Of a stretch of 64,000 bases of DNA, positions 8,349 to 17,330 are shown piece by piece; position 1 is the first letter of the stretch, and each line of letters opens with the position of its first letter. The notes beneath the pieces were generated by a model. That model made no database searches and was not told the origin of the DNA. It worked only from the letters and a program-made list of their open reading frames with translations. The stretch is from assembly GCF_021502575.1 (NCBI RefSeq), contig NZ_JAKFGN010000002.1:1116001-1180000 (forward strand). Reading direction: 5' to 3'. The translations under genes and the position numbers were made by a program. Source of the stretch: Bradyrhizobium sp. G127. GTDB taxonomy: Bacteria; Pseudomonadota; Alphaproteobacteria; Rhizobiales; Xanthobacteraceae.

Positions 8349-10883
8349 TTACAACCACAACACCTTGCGCCGCAGATCAAGATCGTCGCGCAGCGCCTTC
8401 GACGACCCTTCATGGATGATGCGCCCGCGCTCCAGCGCCACTGTCGTATCGGACAGCGCCAGCGCAAGATCAAGATGATGATCGACAATGATGATAGCGA
8501 CTTCGTTGCGCAGACGGTCGAATGTTTCGAACAGTTGCTCCACGACCGCCGGCGCGAGTCCCTCGAACGGCTCGTCGAGTAGAAGCACCCGCACGTCGCC
8601 GGACAGCGCCCGCGCCACCGCCACCATCTGCTGTTCGCCGCCGGAAAGGTAGTCCGCCGGGCTGTCGAGCCGCTCGCGAATGCGCGGGAAGTATTCGTAG
8701 ACGCGCTCGCGGGTCCAATGCACGCCGTTGCCGGTCTGCCGCTTCAGCCCGCCAAGTTCGAGATTATGCTCGACACTCATGCCCGCAAAGAGACCGCGTC
8801 CCTGCGGCACATAACCGATGCCGAGACGCGCGCATTCGGCGGACGCGCGTCCGACCAGTTCAGCGTCGGTAAGCTTGATCGAGCCGTTCGAGGCCGGCGC
8901 GATGCCGACCAGCGTTTTCAGCAGTGTCGATTTTCCCGCCCCGTTGCGGCCGAGCAGAGCAATGATTTCGTTGTTATGCAGCGTGAAATTGACGCCGTTG
9001 AGGATGTGGCTCTTGCCGTAGAACGTATCGACGCCATTCACCGTCAATAGAGCGCTGCTTTTCGCCGAAGTCTCCCGCGGCTTTGCTGCAACCGCGGCGG
9101 CCCCGGAGCCGATGTAGATTTCCTGCACCTTTTGGCTGCTGCGCGCGTCTTCCACCGTACCGTCGAGCAGCACGCGGCCTTCGTTCATCACCGTCACATG
9201 GTCGGCCAGTGCGAACACCCGGTCGATGTCGTGCTCCACCAGCAGCACCGGCAGGTCGGACGAAATGCGCTTGATGATCGCGCCGATGCGTTCGCGCTCG
9301 GCAGCCGCCAATCCGGCAAGCGGTTCATCGAGCAGCAGCACGCGCGGTGCGGTAGCCAACGCGACGCCCATGTCGAGCAGCCGCTGACCGCCATAGGACA
9401 GCGCTCCCGCCTGCGCGGTCTCGATCCCCGCAAGGCCGAGATAGCGGATGACGTCGCCGGTCTCGCGGTTGATCGCCTCGATCGACAGCGCATTGGTGAA
9501 AGGATCGAACCGCCGCGGATGACGCGCCTGCACAGCGAGACGGATGTTTTCACCGACGCTAAGTTCGGGAAACAGGTTGGTGATCTGGAACGAGCGGCCG
9601 ATGCCCGCCTCCGCGATCTGTTCCGGGGAGTGTCCCGCAATGGGTTTGCCCATCAGCGAGGCCTCGCCCTCGTCCGGCGGAAACATGCCGGAGAGAAGAT
9701 TGAACGCCGTGGTCTTGCCCGCGCCATTGGGGCCAATCAGCGCATGCAGAGTGCAATCAGCGATGGAGATGTTGATGCCCTGTACCGCCTTGATGCCGCC
9801 AAAGCTCTTGACCATGTCGCGCGCGGCGAGCACCGGCCCTTCGATCTTGGCTTTCGGCCGTAGGAATTCCGGCAGCGGCAGCGCCTCGATCTTGCGCGCC
9901 GACATCGCGGCATCTTCGGTCACCTTCTTGCGGAACGGCGCGAGAAGCCGCTCGCCAACGCCGATCAGGCCCGTAGGCGAGAACACGATGAAGCCGACGA
10001 ACACCAGGCCGAGCCAGAGAAGCCAGTTCTCCGTGTAGATGCCCAAAAATTCGCGAAACAGGATGAAGAACAGCGCGCCAAGCGCCGGACCGAGGAAACT
10101 GCGCATGCCGCCGATCACGACCATCGCGAGCAGTTCGCCGGAAAACGCCACCGAAATCGGATCGGCCGAGGTCATTCGATTTTTGTAAAGCAACAGGATG
10201 CCGGCGAGCCCAGTCAGCGCAGCGGACAACACGAAGGCCGCCAGCTTGTAACGATTGGTCGGATAGCCGAGAAATCGTGCGCGTTGTTCGTTCTCGCGGA
10301 TCGCCACCAGCACGGTGCCGACGGTGGAATTGTGGAATCGCCACAACAGAAGCAGAACGGCGAACGCTATGCTCGCGACGAACCAGTAATAGGTCGTCTG
10401 GGAGTCGAGATCGAAGCCGAAAATCGCCGGACGGACGATGCCACCGATGCCATTCTCGCCGCCGGTCACATCGGTCCACCGGAACGACACGGTGTAAAGC
10501 ATCGCCGCCAGTGCCAGCGTCAGCAGCGAGAAATACACCCCGCGCCGACGCAGGATGAGAAAACCGAACGGCACCGCGACCAGCATAATAATGAGGATTG
10601 CCCCGATCGCCGGACCGAAAAACGATCCCGGCATCAGGTTGCGCTGAAGCAATGCAGCGGCATAAGCCGCCAGCCCGAACCAGGCACCGTGACCGAACGA
10701 CACCAGCCCGGTGTGACCGACGAGAATATTCAGCGCCATGCAGGCGATGCCGAACACGACGACCTCGGTCGCCGATGTCACCGTCAGGCCGAGCGCGACC
10801 AGCACCGGCGGCAGGATGAGCAGGCCGATGGCGGCAATGGCCAGTTGAACGGGAATGCGCTTGAGCATGGCGGACGGCCTCAC
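8349..10883 (-). CDS. LivM-LivG-LivF fusion: ABC permease plus two ATPase domains in one chain
   Basis: 844 aa. Residues 1-~320 are a LivM-type multi-span permease (VGHTGLVSFGHGAWFGLAAY at 55-74). Residues ~350-595 are a LivG-type ATPase: Walker A GPNGAGKTT 384-392, signature LSYGGQ 495-500, Walker B VLLLDEP 515-521. Residues ~610-844 are a LivF-type ATPase: GRNGAGKST 645-653, LSGGEQ 746-751, VLLLDEP 766-772. The linkers are short and polar. These are usually three genes. All ATPase motifs are intact, so the fusion is probably functional and fixes the 1:1:1 stoichiometry. It pairs with the LivH at 10880, overlapping it by 4 bp. Confidence 0.95.
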   Translation of the reverse strand: MRPSAMLKRIPVQLAIAAIGLLILPPVLVALGLTVTSATEVVVFGIACMALNILVGHTGLVSFGHGAWFGLAAYAAALLQRNLMPGSFFGPAIGAILIIMLVAVPFGFLILRRRGVYFSLLTLALAAMLYTVSFRWTDVTGGENGIGGIVRPAIFGFDLDSQTTYYWFVASIAFAVLLLLWRFHNSTVGTVLVAIRENEQRARFLGYPTNRYKLAAFVLSAALTGLAGILLLYKNRMTSADPISVAFSGELLAMVVIGGMRSFLGPALGALFFILFREFLGIYTENWLLWLGLVFVGFIVFSPTGLIGVGERLLAPFRKKVTEDAAMSARKIEALPLPEFLRPKAKIEGPVLAARDMVKSFGGIKAVQGINISIADCTLHALIGPNGAGKTTAFNLLSGMFPPDEGEASLMGKPIAGHSPEQIAEAGIGRSFQITNLFPELSVGENIRLAVQARHPRRFDPFTNALSIEAINRETGDVIRYLGLAGIETAQAGALSYGGQRLLDMGVALATAPRVLLLDEPLAGLAAAERERIGAIIKRISSDLPVLLVEHDIDRVFALADHVTVMNEGRVLLDGTVEDARSSQKVQEIYIGSGAAAVAAKPRETSAKSSALLTVNGVDTFYGKSHILNGVNFTLHNNEIIALLGRNGAGKSTLLKTLVGIAPASNGSIKLTDAELVGRASAECARLGIGYVPQGRGLFAGMSVEHNLELGGLKRQTGNGVHWTRERVYEYFPRIRERLDSPADYLSGGEQQMVAVARALSGDVRVLLLDEPFEGLAPAVVEQLFETFDRLRNEVAIIIVDHHLDLALALSDTTVALERGRIIHEGSSKALRDDLDLRRKVLWL

Positions 10884-11758
10884 TCGAAGCGGGTGATGCG
10901 CTCGCCGAACAGGCCGCGCGGCCTGAACACAAGCACCAGAAGCATAAGGAAGTAGATCGCGGCGGTGGACGCTGCCGAATAGCCGATGCCGACCATAACC
11001 CCTTTCACAAGCCCGACCAGCAGCGCAGCAACCACCACGCCCCAGAACGAGCCAAGTCCGCCGATCACCACCACGACGAAGGCTGGCGTGATGATCTCGT
11101 TACCCATCGCCGGATGGATCGCATAGATCGGCGCGAGCAAAACTCCGGCCAGACCCGCAAGTCCGATACCGAGCGCCGCGACTGCAGACATATAAGGCTG
11201 GAGGGATATACCGAGCGCGCCGACCATGTCGGGATTTTGCACGCCCGCGCGCACCACCCGACCGAATGCGGTCATCCGCAGCAGGAACCAGAGTCCGGCG
11301 ACGCAGGCGATGGCGATGCCCAGCAGTACAACGCGATAGAACGAATAGATGAAGGAACCAATGGCCACCTGCCCGCGCAGGTCCTGCGGAATCGAATAGG
11401 ACAACGGCGGCGCTCCAAAAATCATGCGCAACGCCTGCTCTGCGACCATCGCCAGCCCGAAAGTCAGCAGCAGCGAGAGAATGGGATCAGCGCGGTAAAA
11501 GCGGGTGAACAACACGCGCTCAATGACGACACCGAGCAGCGCCACGACAACCGGCGACAGCACGAATGCGCCGCTGAAGCCAAGATAGGGCGAGATGACC
11601 AGCGTCAGATAGGCGCCAATCGCGAAGAACGCGCCATGTGCAAGATTGACGATGCCGCCGAGCGAGAAGATCAGCGAGAGACCAAGCGCAATCAACAGAT
11701 AGTAAACGCCGTCGAGCAGTCCGTTCAGAACCTGCTGCGCGAGCAATATGCCGGACAT
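10880..11758 (-). CDS. livH: LivH-type ABC transporter permease
   Basis: 292 aa, multi-span inner-membrane protein. It begins MSGILLAQQVLNGLLDGVYY, followed by the LivH-specific SLGGIVNLAHGAFFAIGAYL segment; the EAA-like loop is near the C-terminus (VVVVIGGLGSFWGVVVAALL). Its stop overlaps the start of the LivMGF fusion by 4 bp (ATGA), so the two are translationally coupled. With the binding protein at 13116 it forms a complete importer that feeds the 3-hydroxyacid dehydrogenase and BKACE enzymes downstream. Confidence 0.95.
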   Translation of the reverse strand: MSGILLAQQVLNGLLDGVYYLLIALGLSLIFSLGGIVNLAHGAFFAIGAYLTLVISPYLGFSGAFVLSPVVVALLGVVIERVLFTRFYRADPILSLLLTFGLAMVAEQALRMIFGAPPLSYSIPQDLRGQVAIGSFIYSFYRVVLLGIAIACVAGLWFLLRMTAFGRVVRAGVQNPDMVGALGISLQPYMSAVAALGIGLAGLAGVLLAPIYAIHPAMGNEIITPAFVVVVIGGLGSFWGVVVAALLVGLVKGVMVGIGYSAASTAAIYFLMLLVLVFRPRGLFGERITRFE

Positions 11759-11818
11759 CGTCGTCGCCCCGCGGTCAATGAGCCACGCGCCATATGCGCC
11801 AAAACCAGAAAGGAAGGG

Positions 11819-11848
11819 TGCGATCCTCCGAATGCCCGGAGGATCGCA
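11819..11848 (-). terminator. Intercistronic hairpin between livK and livH
   Basis: TGCGATCCTCCG (11819-11830) and CGGAGGATCGCA (11837-11848) form a perfect 12-bp stem with a 6-nt loop in the livK-livH gap. On the minus strand it is followed by only a pyrimidine-rich stretch, not a clean T-run. It probably stabilises or attenuates the transcript so that the binding protein is made in excess over the membrane parts. Confidence 0.65.
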
Positions 11849-11859
11849 TCAAGTCAGCG

Positions 11860-13116
11860 TTACGACGGGAACGTACAACTGTTCTCTTCTTTGGTAGCTG
11901 CGATGACTTCGAGGTCTTCGCTTGGACCGGGCACGGGAGCACTCGACGAAAAGATGTCCCACTGGTTCTTGATCTGCGCCGCAGGCAGCGCCTTCACGGC
12001 GTACATCTCGTGCATCAACTGATGATCAGAGGCGCGGAAATAGCCTGGCCGCGTCTTCAGAAGATCGAACTTCGCGCCCTTCTCGAAGTGCTCGATGATC
12101 TTCGGCGATTCCGCCGACTTCAGTTCGTTGATCGACTGCGCCACGATCTTGGTGGCGATATAGTCGCCCCACGCCTGGTTCTCCGGCGGCTTGTTGTATT
12201 TCTTGGTGAAGGCCGCGACGAAGGCCTTGGAGCCAGGTGTATCGAGCAGATGATGCCAGACCACCGGCCATGTACCGACGAAGTTACCCTTGCCTGCCGC
12301 CCAGGCCAGCGCCGTATCGAAGCCGAAGCCGCCGACCGGATAGGTCAGACCGAATTCGGCATACTGCTTGAGGAAATTAGTGATCTGGTTTCCGGCGAGG
12401 TTGATCACCACGAGATCGGGCTTGGAGTCCCGGATCTTGAGCAGATAGGCCGAGAAGTCCGTTGCGTCGGTTGGCACCAGATCGTCGCCGGCAAACTGCC
12501 CGCCGTTGCCTTCCATGAACCGCTTGGCGACGCGCAGCAGATCGTGACCGAACGCATAGTCCGCCGTCAGCGAGTACCACTTCTTGCCCTTGACCAAGCC
12601 TTCCTGAAGGAACGAGCGCCCGACGGTCTTCACATACATCGAGTTCTGCGATTCGACATGGAACATATAGCGCTGGCAATCCTTGCCACGCAGCGCGTCG
12701 GAGTTGCCGCCGGTATTGATGAACAGTGTCTTGTTGCGCGATGCGACCTGCGCGATGGTAAGGCACGATGCCGACGAGATTTCGCCGATGATGCACGCGA
12801 CCTTGTCGCGCTCGATCATGCGTTCCGCCTTGGTCGACGCGGTCTGCGGATTGACCGAGTCTTCCTTCAGCAGTTCCACCTTGCGGCCCATCACGCCGCC
12901 TGCGGCGTTGATTTCTTCCACCGCAAGATCCGCAGCCATCACGCCGTATTCGCCGAGTGGCCCGAGAAAGCCGGTACGCGGCGTGAGGTGACCGAAACGA
13001 ATGACGTCGGCCGACTGAGCGCGCAGGATCGACGGTGCGGATAGTCCCGACACCAGCGCGAGGCCGCCGGCGGTCTTCAGCAAACGACGTCGCGTGAGTT
13101 TATCCTTGATCGACAT
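11860..13116 (-). CDS. livK: Liv-type periplasmic substrate-binding protein with a Tat-like signal
   Basis: 418 aa from ATG 13116, chosen because AGGGAGGAT lies directly upstream; an open frame continues to 13218 but is not needed. The N-terminus has a twin-arginine signal, TRRRLLKTAGGLALVSGLSA, ending near LRAQS. The mature part is a Leu/Ile/Val-binding-type fold (IRFGHLTPRTGFLGPLGEYG, AAGGVMGRKVELLKEDS). It binds the transported solute and delivers it to LivH/LivMGF. A strong hairpin follows the gene. Tat export suggests folding before secretion. The ligand is not identifiable. Confidence 0.93.
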   Translation of the reverse strand: MSIKDKLTRRRLLKTAGGLALVSGLSAPSILRAQSADVIRFGHLTPRTGFLGPLGEYGVMAADLAVEEINAAGGVMGRKVELLKEDSVNPQTASTKAERMIERDKVACIIGEISSASCLTIAQVASRNKTLFINTGGNSDALRGKDCQRYMFHVESQNSMYVKTVGRSFLQEGLVKGKKWYSLTADYAFGHDLLRVAKRFMEGNGGQFAGDDLVPTDATDFSAYLLKIRDSKPDLVVINLAGNQITNFLKQYAEFGLTYPVGGFGFDTALAWAAGKGNFVGTWPVVWHHLLDTPGSKAFVAAFTKKYNKPPENQAWGDYIATKIVAQSINELKSAESPKIIEHFEKGAKFDLLKTRPGYFRASDHQLMHEMYAVKALPAAQIKNQWDIFSSSAPVPGPSEDLEVIAATKEENSCTFPS

Positions 13117-13209
13117 AAGCCATCCTCCCTGTGACGGCCGCGTTTTGCGGCGCTTATTTCCGGCCGGGCGCTGCGCGATTGTTGGGCGCTTATATCGCTT
13201 GCCGTGATC

Positions 13210-13219
13210 TGTGATCACA
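13210..13219. promoter_or_regulatory. Palindrome in the livK/GntR divergent promoter
   Basis: TGTGATCACA is a perfect 10-bp palindrome lying 94 bp from the livK start (13116) and 75 bp from the GntR start (13294). GntR proteins usually bind short palindromes like this, so it is a candidate operator for the divergent regulator. Only one copy is seen. Confidence 0.4.
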
Positions 13220-13293
13220 CTTAGACTGACAAACGAACATCGCCTTGTCGAGTCCCTTGTTGCGTTATTTGCACGCCCGCAGGATCAACGGTC

Positions 13294-13995
13294 ATGAACC
13301 GCCCCGCCGCCCTTGATCTGGTTGAGCCGCTCGACCGGCAGACATTGGGCGGTCGCGCCTATGCGCAACTCTCTGATCTCCTGATTTCCGGCCGGATGGC
13401 GCCGGGCGAGAAGATATCGCTGCGCCAGGCCGCAGAAGTGCTCGGTGTTTCGATCATGCCGGTGCGTGAAGCCGTCTCGCGACTCGTCGCCGATGGTGCG
13501 CTCGAGGTCACACCCAATCGGGCGGTGCGCGTGCGTTTGATGACCGCGGCGCAGTTTCGTGATCTGACGCAGGCACGCATCGTCATCGAAGGCCACGTCG
13601 CAGCCCTCGCAGCCAAGAATCGCAATGATGCCGATCTCAAATCGATCGCGCGGGCGGAAACCGCAATGCGCGCCGAAAGCCGCGCGGCCAAACCCAATCT
13701 GCCCCGCGCTGTCGAGCTCAACAAATCATTTCATTTCGCGGTCTATGAGGCGTCGCATTCGGCAACGCTGGGGGAAATCATCCGCGCGTTGTGGCTCAAG
13801 GCGGGCCCGGTCATCAATCTCGACCTGCGCGCCAACCCGGAGCGGCTGGCAAAGGGCGACGCCGTGCGTTTCCACGCCAACGTGCTGGCCGCCATTACGG
13901 CGGGTGACGAGGCGGGCGCGCGCGAGGGAATTGCAGCCGACATCAGCAGCGCGGCGGAGGTCATCCTGTCGCGCGGCGGTCTTGCCGAACAATAA
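13294..13995 (+). CDS. GntR-family (FCD-domain) transcriptional regulator
   Basis: 233 aa. The N-terminal winged helix (YAQLSDLLISGRMAPGEKIS, then LRQAAEVLGVSIMPVREAV, residues ~44-62) is GntR-type. The C-terminal all-helical FCD domain (~residues 85-225) contains ELNKSFHFAVYEASHS and RFHANVLAAITAGD, with metal-binding histidines typical of FadR/VanR-like effector domains. It is divergent from the liv/BKACE operon and 21 bp upstream of an SDR, so it likely controls both, responding to an organic-acid ligand. Confidence 0.92.
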   Translation: MNRPAALDLVEPLDRQTLGGRAYAQLSDLLISGRMAPGEKISLRQAAEVLGVSIMPVREAVSRLVADGALEVTPNRAVRVRLMTAAQFRDLTQARIVIEGHVAALAAKNRNDADLKSIARAETAMRAESRAAKPNLPRAVELNKSFHFAVYEASHSATLGEIIRALWLKAGPVINLDLRANPERLAKGDAVRFHANVLAAITAGDEAGAREGIAADISSAAEVILSRGGLAEQ

Positions 13996-14016
13996 CAATC
14001 ATCGTCAGGAGACGGC

Positions 14017-14793
14017 ATGAACCTCGATATCAAGGGACTGCGGGTGCTGGTGACGGCGGGCGCCAACGGAATTGGACTCGCCATCGCGCGAGCCTTTGCC
14101 GGCGAAGGCGCAAAAGTTCATGTTTGCGATGTGGATACGTCCGCGCTTGCAGCGCTGAAGACCAGCGATCCAATGCTGACGCAAACGGTCTGCGACGTCT
14201 CCGATCGCGCCGCAGTGAAAGCATTGTTTACGGAAGCGGCCACCGTGCTCAGCGGACTCGATGTGCTGATCAACAATGCCGGCATTGCCGGGCCGACGGC
14301 GAAGGTCGAGGAGATGAATCCCGAGGATTGGGATCGCTGCCTCGATATTTGCCTCACCGGACAATTCAACTGTACGCGGCTGGCAGTGCCCTTGCTGCGC
14401 GAAAGCAAGAACGCCTCGATCGTCAATATCTCGTCGGCGGCCGGACGTCTCGGTTTCGCGATGCGAACGCCTTACGCCGCCGCCAAATGGGGCGTGATCG
14501 GATTCACGAAATCTCTGGCCATCGAACTCGGACCGGACAATATCCGCGTCAACGCAATCCTGCCGGGCCTCGTCGCAGGCGACAGGCAGCGCCGCGTGCT
14601 GGAGGCCAAGGCCCAACAGCGCGGCATCTCGTTTGCCGAGATGGAGCGAACGGCATTTTCCTATACATCGATCAAGGACTATGTGACGCCGCAGCAGCTC
14701 GCGGACCAGATCGTCTTCATGTGCAGCCCGCGCGGCAAAACCATTTCCGGCCAAGCCATCTCGATCTGCGGCGACACGCAGATGCTGGGCTAA
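14017..14793 (+). CDS. Short-chain dehydrogenase/reductase
   Basis: 258 aa classical SDR. The cofactor motif is TAGANGIG (residues ~13-20), followed by NNAG. The catalytic Ser lies in IVNISSAAGR and the catalytic Tyr/Lys in PYAAAKWG (YxxxK intact). Oxidation or reduction of a secondary alcohol with NAD(P) is expected. It lies 21 bp after the GntR gene and is probably co-transcribed with it. It may carry out a further redox step on the substrate handled by the divergent liv/BKACE operon, but this is inferred. Confidence 0.9.
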   Translation: MNLDIKGLRVLVTAGANGIGLAIARAFAGEGAKVHVCDVDTSALAALKTSDPMLTQTVCDVSDRAAVKALFTEAATVLSGLDVLINNAGIAGPTAKVEEMNPEDWDRCLDICLTGQFNCTRLAVPLLRESKNASIVNISSAAGRLGFAMRTPYAAAKWGVIGFTKSLAIELGPDNIRVNAILPGLVAGDRQRRVLEAKAQQRGISFAEMERTAFSYTSIKDYVTPQQLADQIVFMCSPRGKTISGQAISICGDTQMLG

Positions 14794-14794
14794 C

Positions 14795-15025
14795 TCAGAA
14801 CGGCGCCGACCAATTCTTCGTCGCGGCGTCGTAGGTTTGCACTTTCAGCATCTGGAACTTTGCTTTCAGCTTCCGGGCCGCCTCTTCAGCAGCCTCGAGC
14901 GAGGCGAACCATGTCTTGAAGTGTCCATCGACGACAAGAATGAAACCCTCGGTCGGCGGAAGGTCCGCGCGCGACGGCTTGCTCGGTGGCGCTTCTTCGA
15001 CGGTCGTGAGTACGGGTTTTTTCAA
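14795..15025 (-). CDS. Small conserved-looking hypothetical protein
   Basis: 76 aa, no recognised domain. It starts MKKPVLTTVEEAPPSKPSR and has a compact core, EGFILVVDGHFKTWFASLEA, then a Lys/Ala-rich amphipathic helix and KVQTYDAATKNWSAPF. The Asp-Gly-His-x-Lys-x-Trp and Tyr-x(6)-Trp pattern and the regular strand/helix order support a real gene rather than a chance frame. It is convergent with the SDR, 1 bp between stops. Function unknown. Confidence 0.65.
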   Translation of the reverse strand: MKKPVLTTVEEAPPSKPSRADLPPTEGFILVVDGHFKTWFASLEAAEEAARKLKAKFQMLKVQTYDAATKNWSAPF

Positions 15026-15285
15026 GGAATGGCTCTTTCTGCCGGGGTGTTCGGGGTTGAATCCGCTATCTGTTGTTTAACATGGGCACGAATTGCTCAA
15101 ATACAACGCGGCTATCGCTTTTTCGGCCCTGCAGCGACATGCATGAATAAGCCGGTGGCTATTTCACCCGGAAGAGCGCATTGTTCGGCCAGTATCCTTA
15201 CAACAATGCATGGACGTCTGCGACTTCGAATTCAACGGCAATTCGAAAGATAATGTCCGCTTGTGGACGACCGGGAAAGACGGAA

Positions 15286-15558
15286 ATGACTATTTCGCAA
15301 GGCTCGTTCCGATCCTACGACTTCAACCGGATGGTTGTGCTCTTCTCAATGATGAATGAGCAGATGGAAGTGTCTTGTGCAATCAGCACGGCCGCTATGG
15401 ACCACATTGAAGGTACAAAATCGATCAAGCCTGAGCACCGGGAAGCGCAGTACTTCAGGCTACGCGCCAGGATCGATGCCCGCGCCGAGGCAAAACTTCT
15501 TGCCACCGAATTTGAAGGCAATCCCCCGGGAATCGTTCTGAGAAGCATTGATTTTTGA
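15286..15558 (+). CDS. DUF1488-like small protein
   Basis: 90 aa from ATG 15286; the frame is open from 15181, with another ATG at 15253, so the start is uncertain. The sequence SFRSYDFNRMVVLFSMMNEQ, MEVSCAISTAAMDH, then an Ala/Glu/Arg-rich helix, matches the layout of DUF1488 proteins common in rhizobia, whose function is unknown. It ends 6 bp before the convergent phnN stop. Confidence 0.65.
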   Translation: MTISQGSFRSYDFNRMVVLFSMMNEQMEVSCAISTAAMDHIEGTKSIKPEHREAQYFRLRARIDARAEAKLLATEFEGNPPGIVLRSIDF

Positions 15559-15564
15559 GATTGG

Positions 15565-16161
15565 TCAGGCGACGCCGCGCTCTCCAACGCACTGAACTGC
15601 TCTCAACAAGTCGGTGGCGTGATCTTCCGCAGGCCCGATATTATTGATGACGATATCAGGCGCAGCGGTCACGACCGCTCGGCGCAGCCTGTCATCAAGC
15701 CGGCCATCGCTCGGACGCGCCCGCGCAGCAAGTCTCTCCGCAAGGACCTCCTCCGGAGCTGTCACCAAAACCACCGTGACATTGACATATGACCGCCGGG
15801 CAGATTCGACGATCGTGCGCGACACGTTCACAACCACGACATGACCCGCGCGAATATCATCGGCGATGGAATTCAATAGACCGTAACGCAGACCATGCGC
15901 CTCCCACTGGAAGGCGAAATCACCGTGCGCCAACATCTGGCCGAACTGGATCTGGCTGACCGCATCATTGTTCTCGTGAGACGACGCTTCCCGCGTCACC
16001 ACGCGTTGCGGGAAGACAACATTGCTGTCGCCTTTGCAGGCCGCCTGCACCAGTCCGATCAGCGTGTCCTTTCCCGCGCCGCTAGGACCCACGATGAGAA
16101 TCAGCCGACCCGGCCCGATCAGGTCCGTGCGATGGGCCGACTGAGTTGCAATGTCGGTCAT
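15565..16161 (-). CDS. phnN: Ribose 1,5-bisphosphate phosphokinase PhnN
   Basis: 198 aa from ATG 16161, which overlaps the phnM stop by 4 bp (ATGA); an ATG at 16185 is possible but less likely. The guanylate-kinase-like P-loop LILIVGPSGAGKDTLI sits near the N-terminus, followed by RVVTREASSHENNDAVS. It phosphorylates ribose 1,5-bisphosphate with ATP to give PRPP, the final step of the C-P lyase pathway. It is the last gene of the phnGHIJKLMN operon. Confidence 0.95.
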   Translation of the reverse strand: MTDIATQSAHRTDLIGPGRLILIVGPSGAGKDTLIGLVQAACKGDSNVVFPQRVVTREASSHENNDAVSQIQFGQMLAHGDFAFQWEAHGLRYGLLNSIADDIRAGHVVVVNVSRTIVESARRSYVNVTVVLVTAPEEVLAERLAARARPSDGRLDDRLRRAVVTAAPDIVINNIGPAEDHATDLLRAVQCVGERGVA

Positions 16162-17330
16162 GCGACGCGGTGCCCTTCGCGCCACACGCTGCGCACGACA
16201 GGCAGATCCCGGGCGAGGTGTACGCGGATCAGATCGGCGCGCTTGCCGGCAGCAATCTCTCCTCTGTCCGACAAACCAACGGCTTCCGCCGCCGTCTTGG
16301 TCACGGTCCGCACCGCAGCTGCCAGATCAATCGCCGGCACATGCTTCGGCAATTGCAGCGCGGCCATCAGCAGGCTGGACGGAATGTAATCAGACGACAT
16401 GATGTCCAGCAGACCTTCGCGGGCCATATCCACCGCAGCGATGTTTCCGGAATGCGAGCCGCCGCGCACGACGTTCGGTGCGCCCATCAGCACGTGAATC
16501 CCTGCCTGATGCAATCCGCGCGCCGCCTCCATCGTGGTCGGAAATTCGGCCACCGATACGCGATCGCGGATCGCATCCGCCACATTCTCCTCGGTGGTGT
16601 CGTCATGACTGGCGAGCGGAATATCGTAGCTGTGAGCCAACGCGACGATCTCGCGCATGTTGGCTTCGCCATAGGTCTTTTGATAGAAAAAGCGCCGCTC
16701 GAACATGACATCAAGTTGCGCGTCGGTGAGACCGCCGCTCTTGCCGCGATAGTAATCGCGCAGCTTGCCCTCGTCGCGAAACTGGCGCTGGCCCGGCGTG
16801 TGATCCATCAGCGACATCAGGCGAATATCGGGCCGACCTACAAGCTCCTTGGCCTCCTCGACAACGCTGGGCATCGGAATTTCGCAGCGTAGATGCAGGA
16901 AATGCTCGGCGCGGAGCAGCCCGCCATCGCGTGCCGTGGAGATCGCCCCCGCAAGAATCCCGGCCTGTCCGTCGACATCGTCGGCACCTTCTTCGCGCCA
17001 GACGCGCAACGAATCCAGTACGGTGGTGATACCGCTGGTCGCAAGCTGTCCGTCATAGGACACCACCGCAGCCACCGGGTCCCAGAGCACTTTTGGCCGC
17101 GGCACATAATGGGCTTCGAGGTGATCGGTATGCAGTTCGATCAGTCCCGGCATCAGCAGGTCGCCGCGCAAATCCTCGCCGCGCTCCGGCGCATCCCCCT
17201 CACCCACATCCGCGATCCTGCCATCCACAACCGCGACCCAGCCGCGCTCGATCACGCGGTCCTTCAGCACCACCTGCGCATTGCTGAAAACAGCGTCGTT
17301 TCGTTCAGAAGTCATATCGTCCCTTTTCAC
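16158..17330 (-). CDS. phnM: Alpha-D-ribose 1-methylphosphonate 5-triphosphate diphosphatase PhnM
   Basis: 390 aa amidohydrolase. Metal-site motif GLIELHTDHLEAHYVPRP near the N-terminus, then LMDHTPGQRQF, LASHDDTTEENV and GAPNVVRGGSHSGN, all typical of PhnM. It removes pyrophosphate from the 5-triphosphate intermediate in phosphonate breakdown. The start at 17330 overlaps the phnL stop (ATGA). A second PhnM-like protein is encoded at 27235. Confidence 0.97.
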   Translation of the reverse strand: MKRDDMTSERNDAVFSNAQVVLKDRVIERGWVAVVDGRIADVGEGDAPERGEDLRGDLLMPGLIELHTDHLEAHYVPRPKVLWDPVAAVVSYDGQLATSGITTVLDSLRVWREEGADDVDGQAGILAGAISTARDGGLLRAEHFLHLRCEIPMPSVVEEAKELVGRPDIRLMSLMDHTPGQRQFRDEGKLRDYYRGKSGGLTDAQLDVMFERRFFYQKTYGEANMREIVALAHSYDIPLASHDDTTEENVADAIRDRVSVAEFPTTMEAARGLHQAGIHVLMGAPNVVRGGSHSGNIAAVDMAREGLLDIMSSDYIPSSLLMAALQLPKHVPAIDLAAAVRTVTKTAAEAVGLSDRGEIAAGKRADLIRVHLARDLPVVRSVWREGHRVA

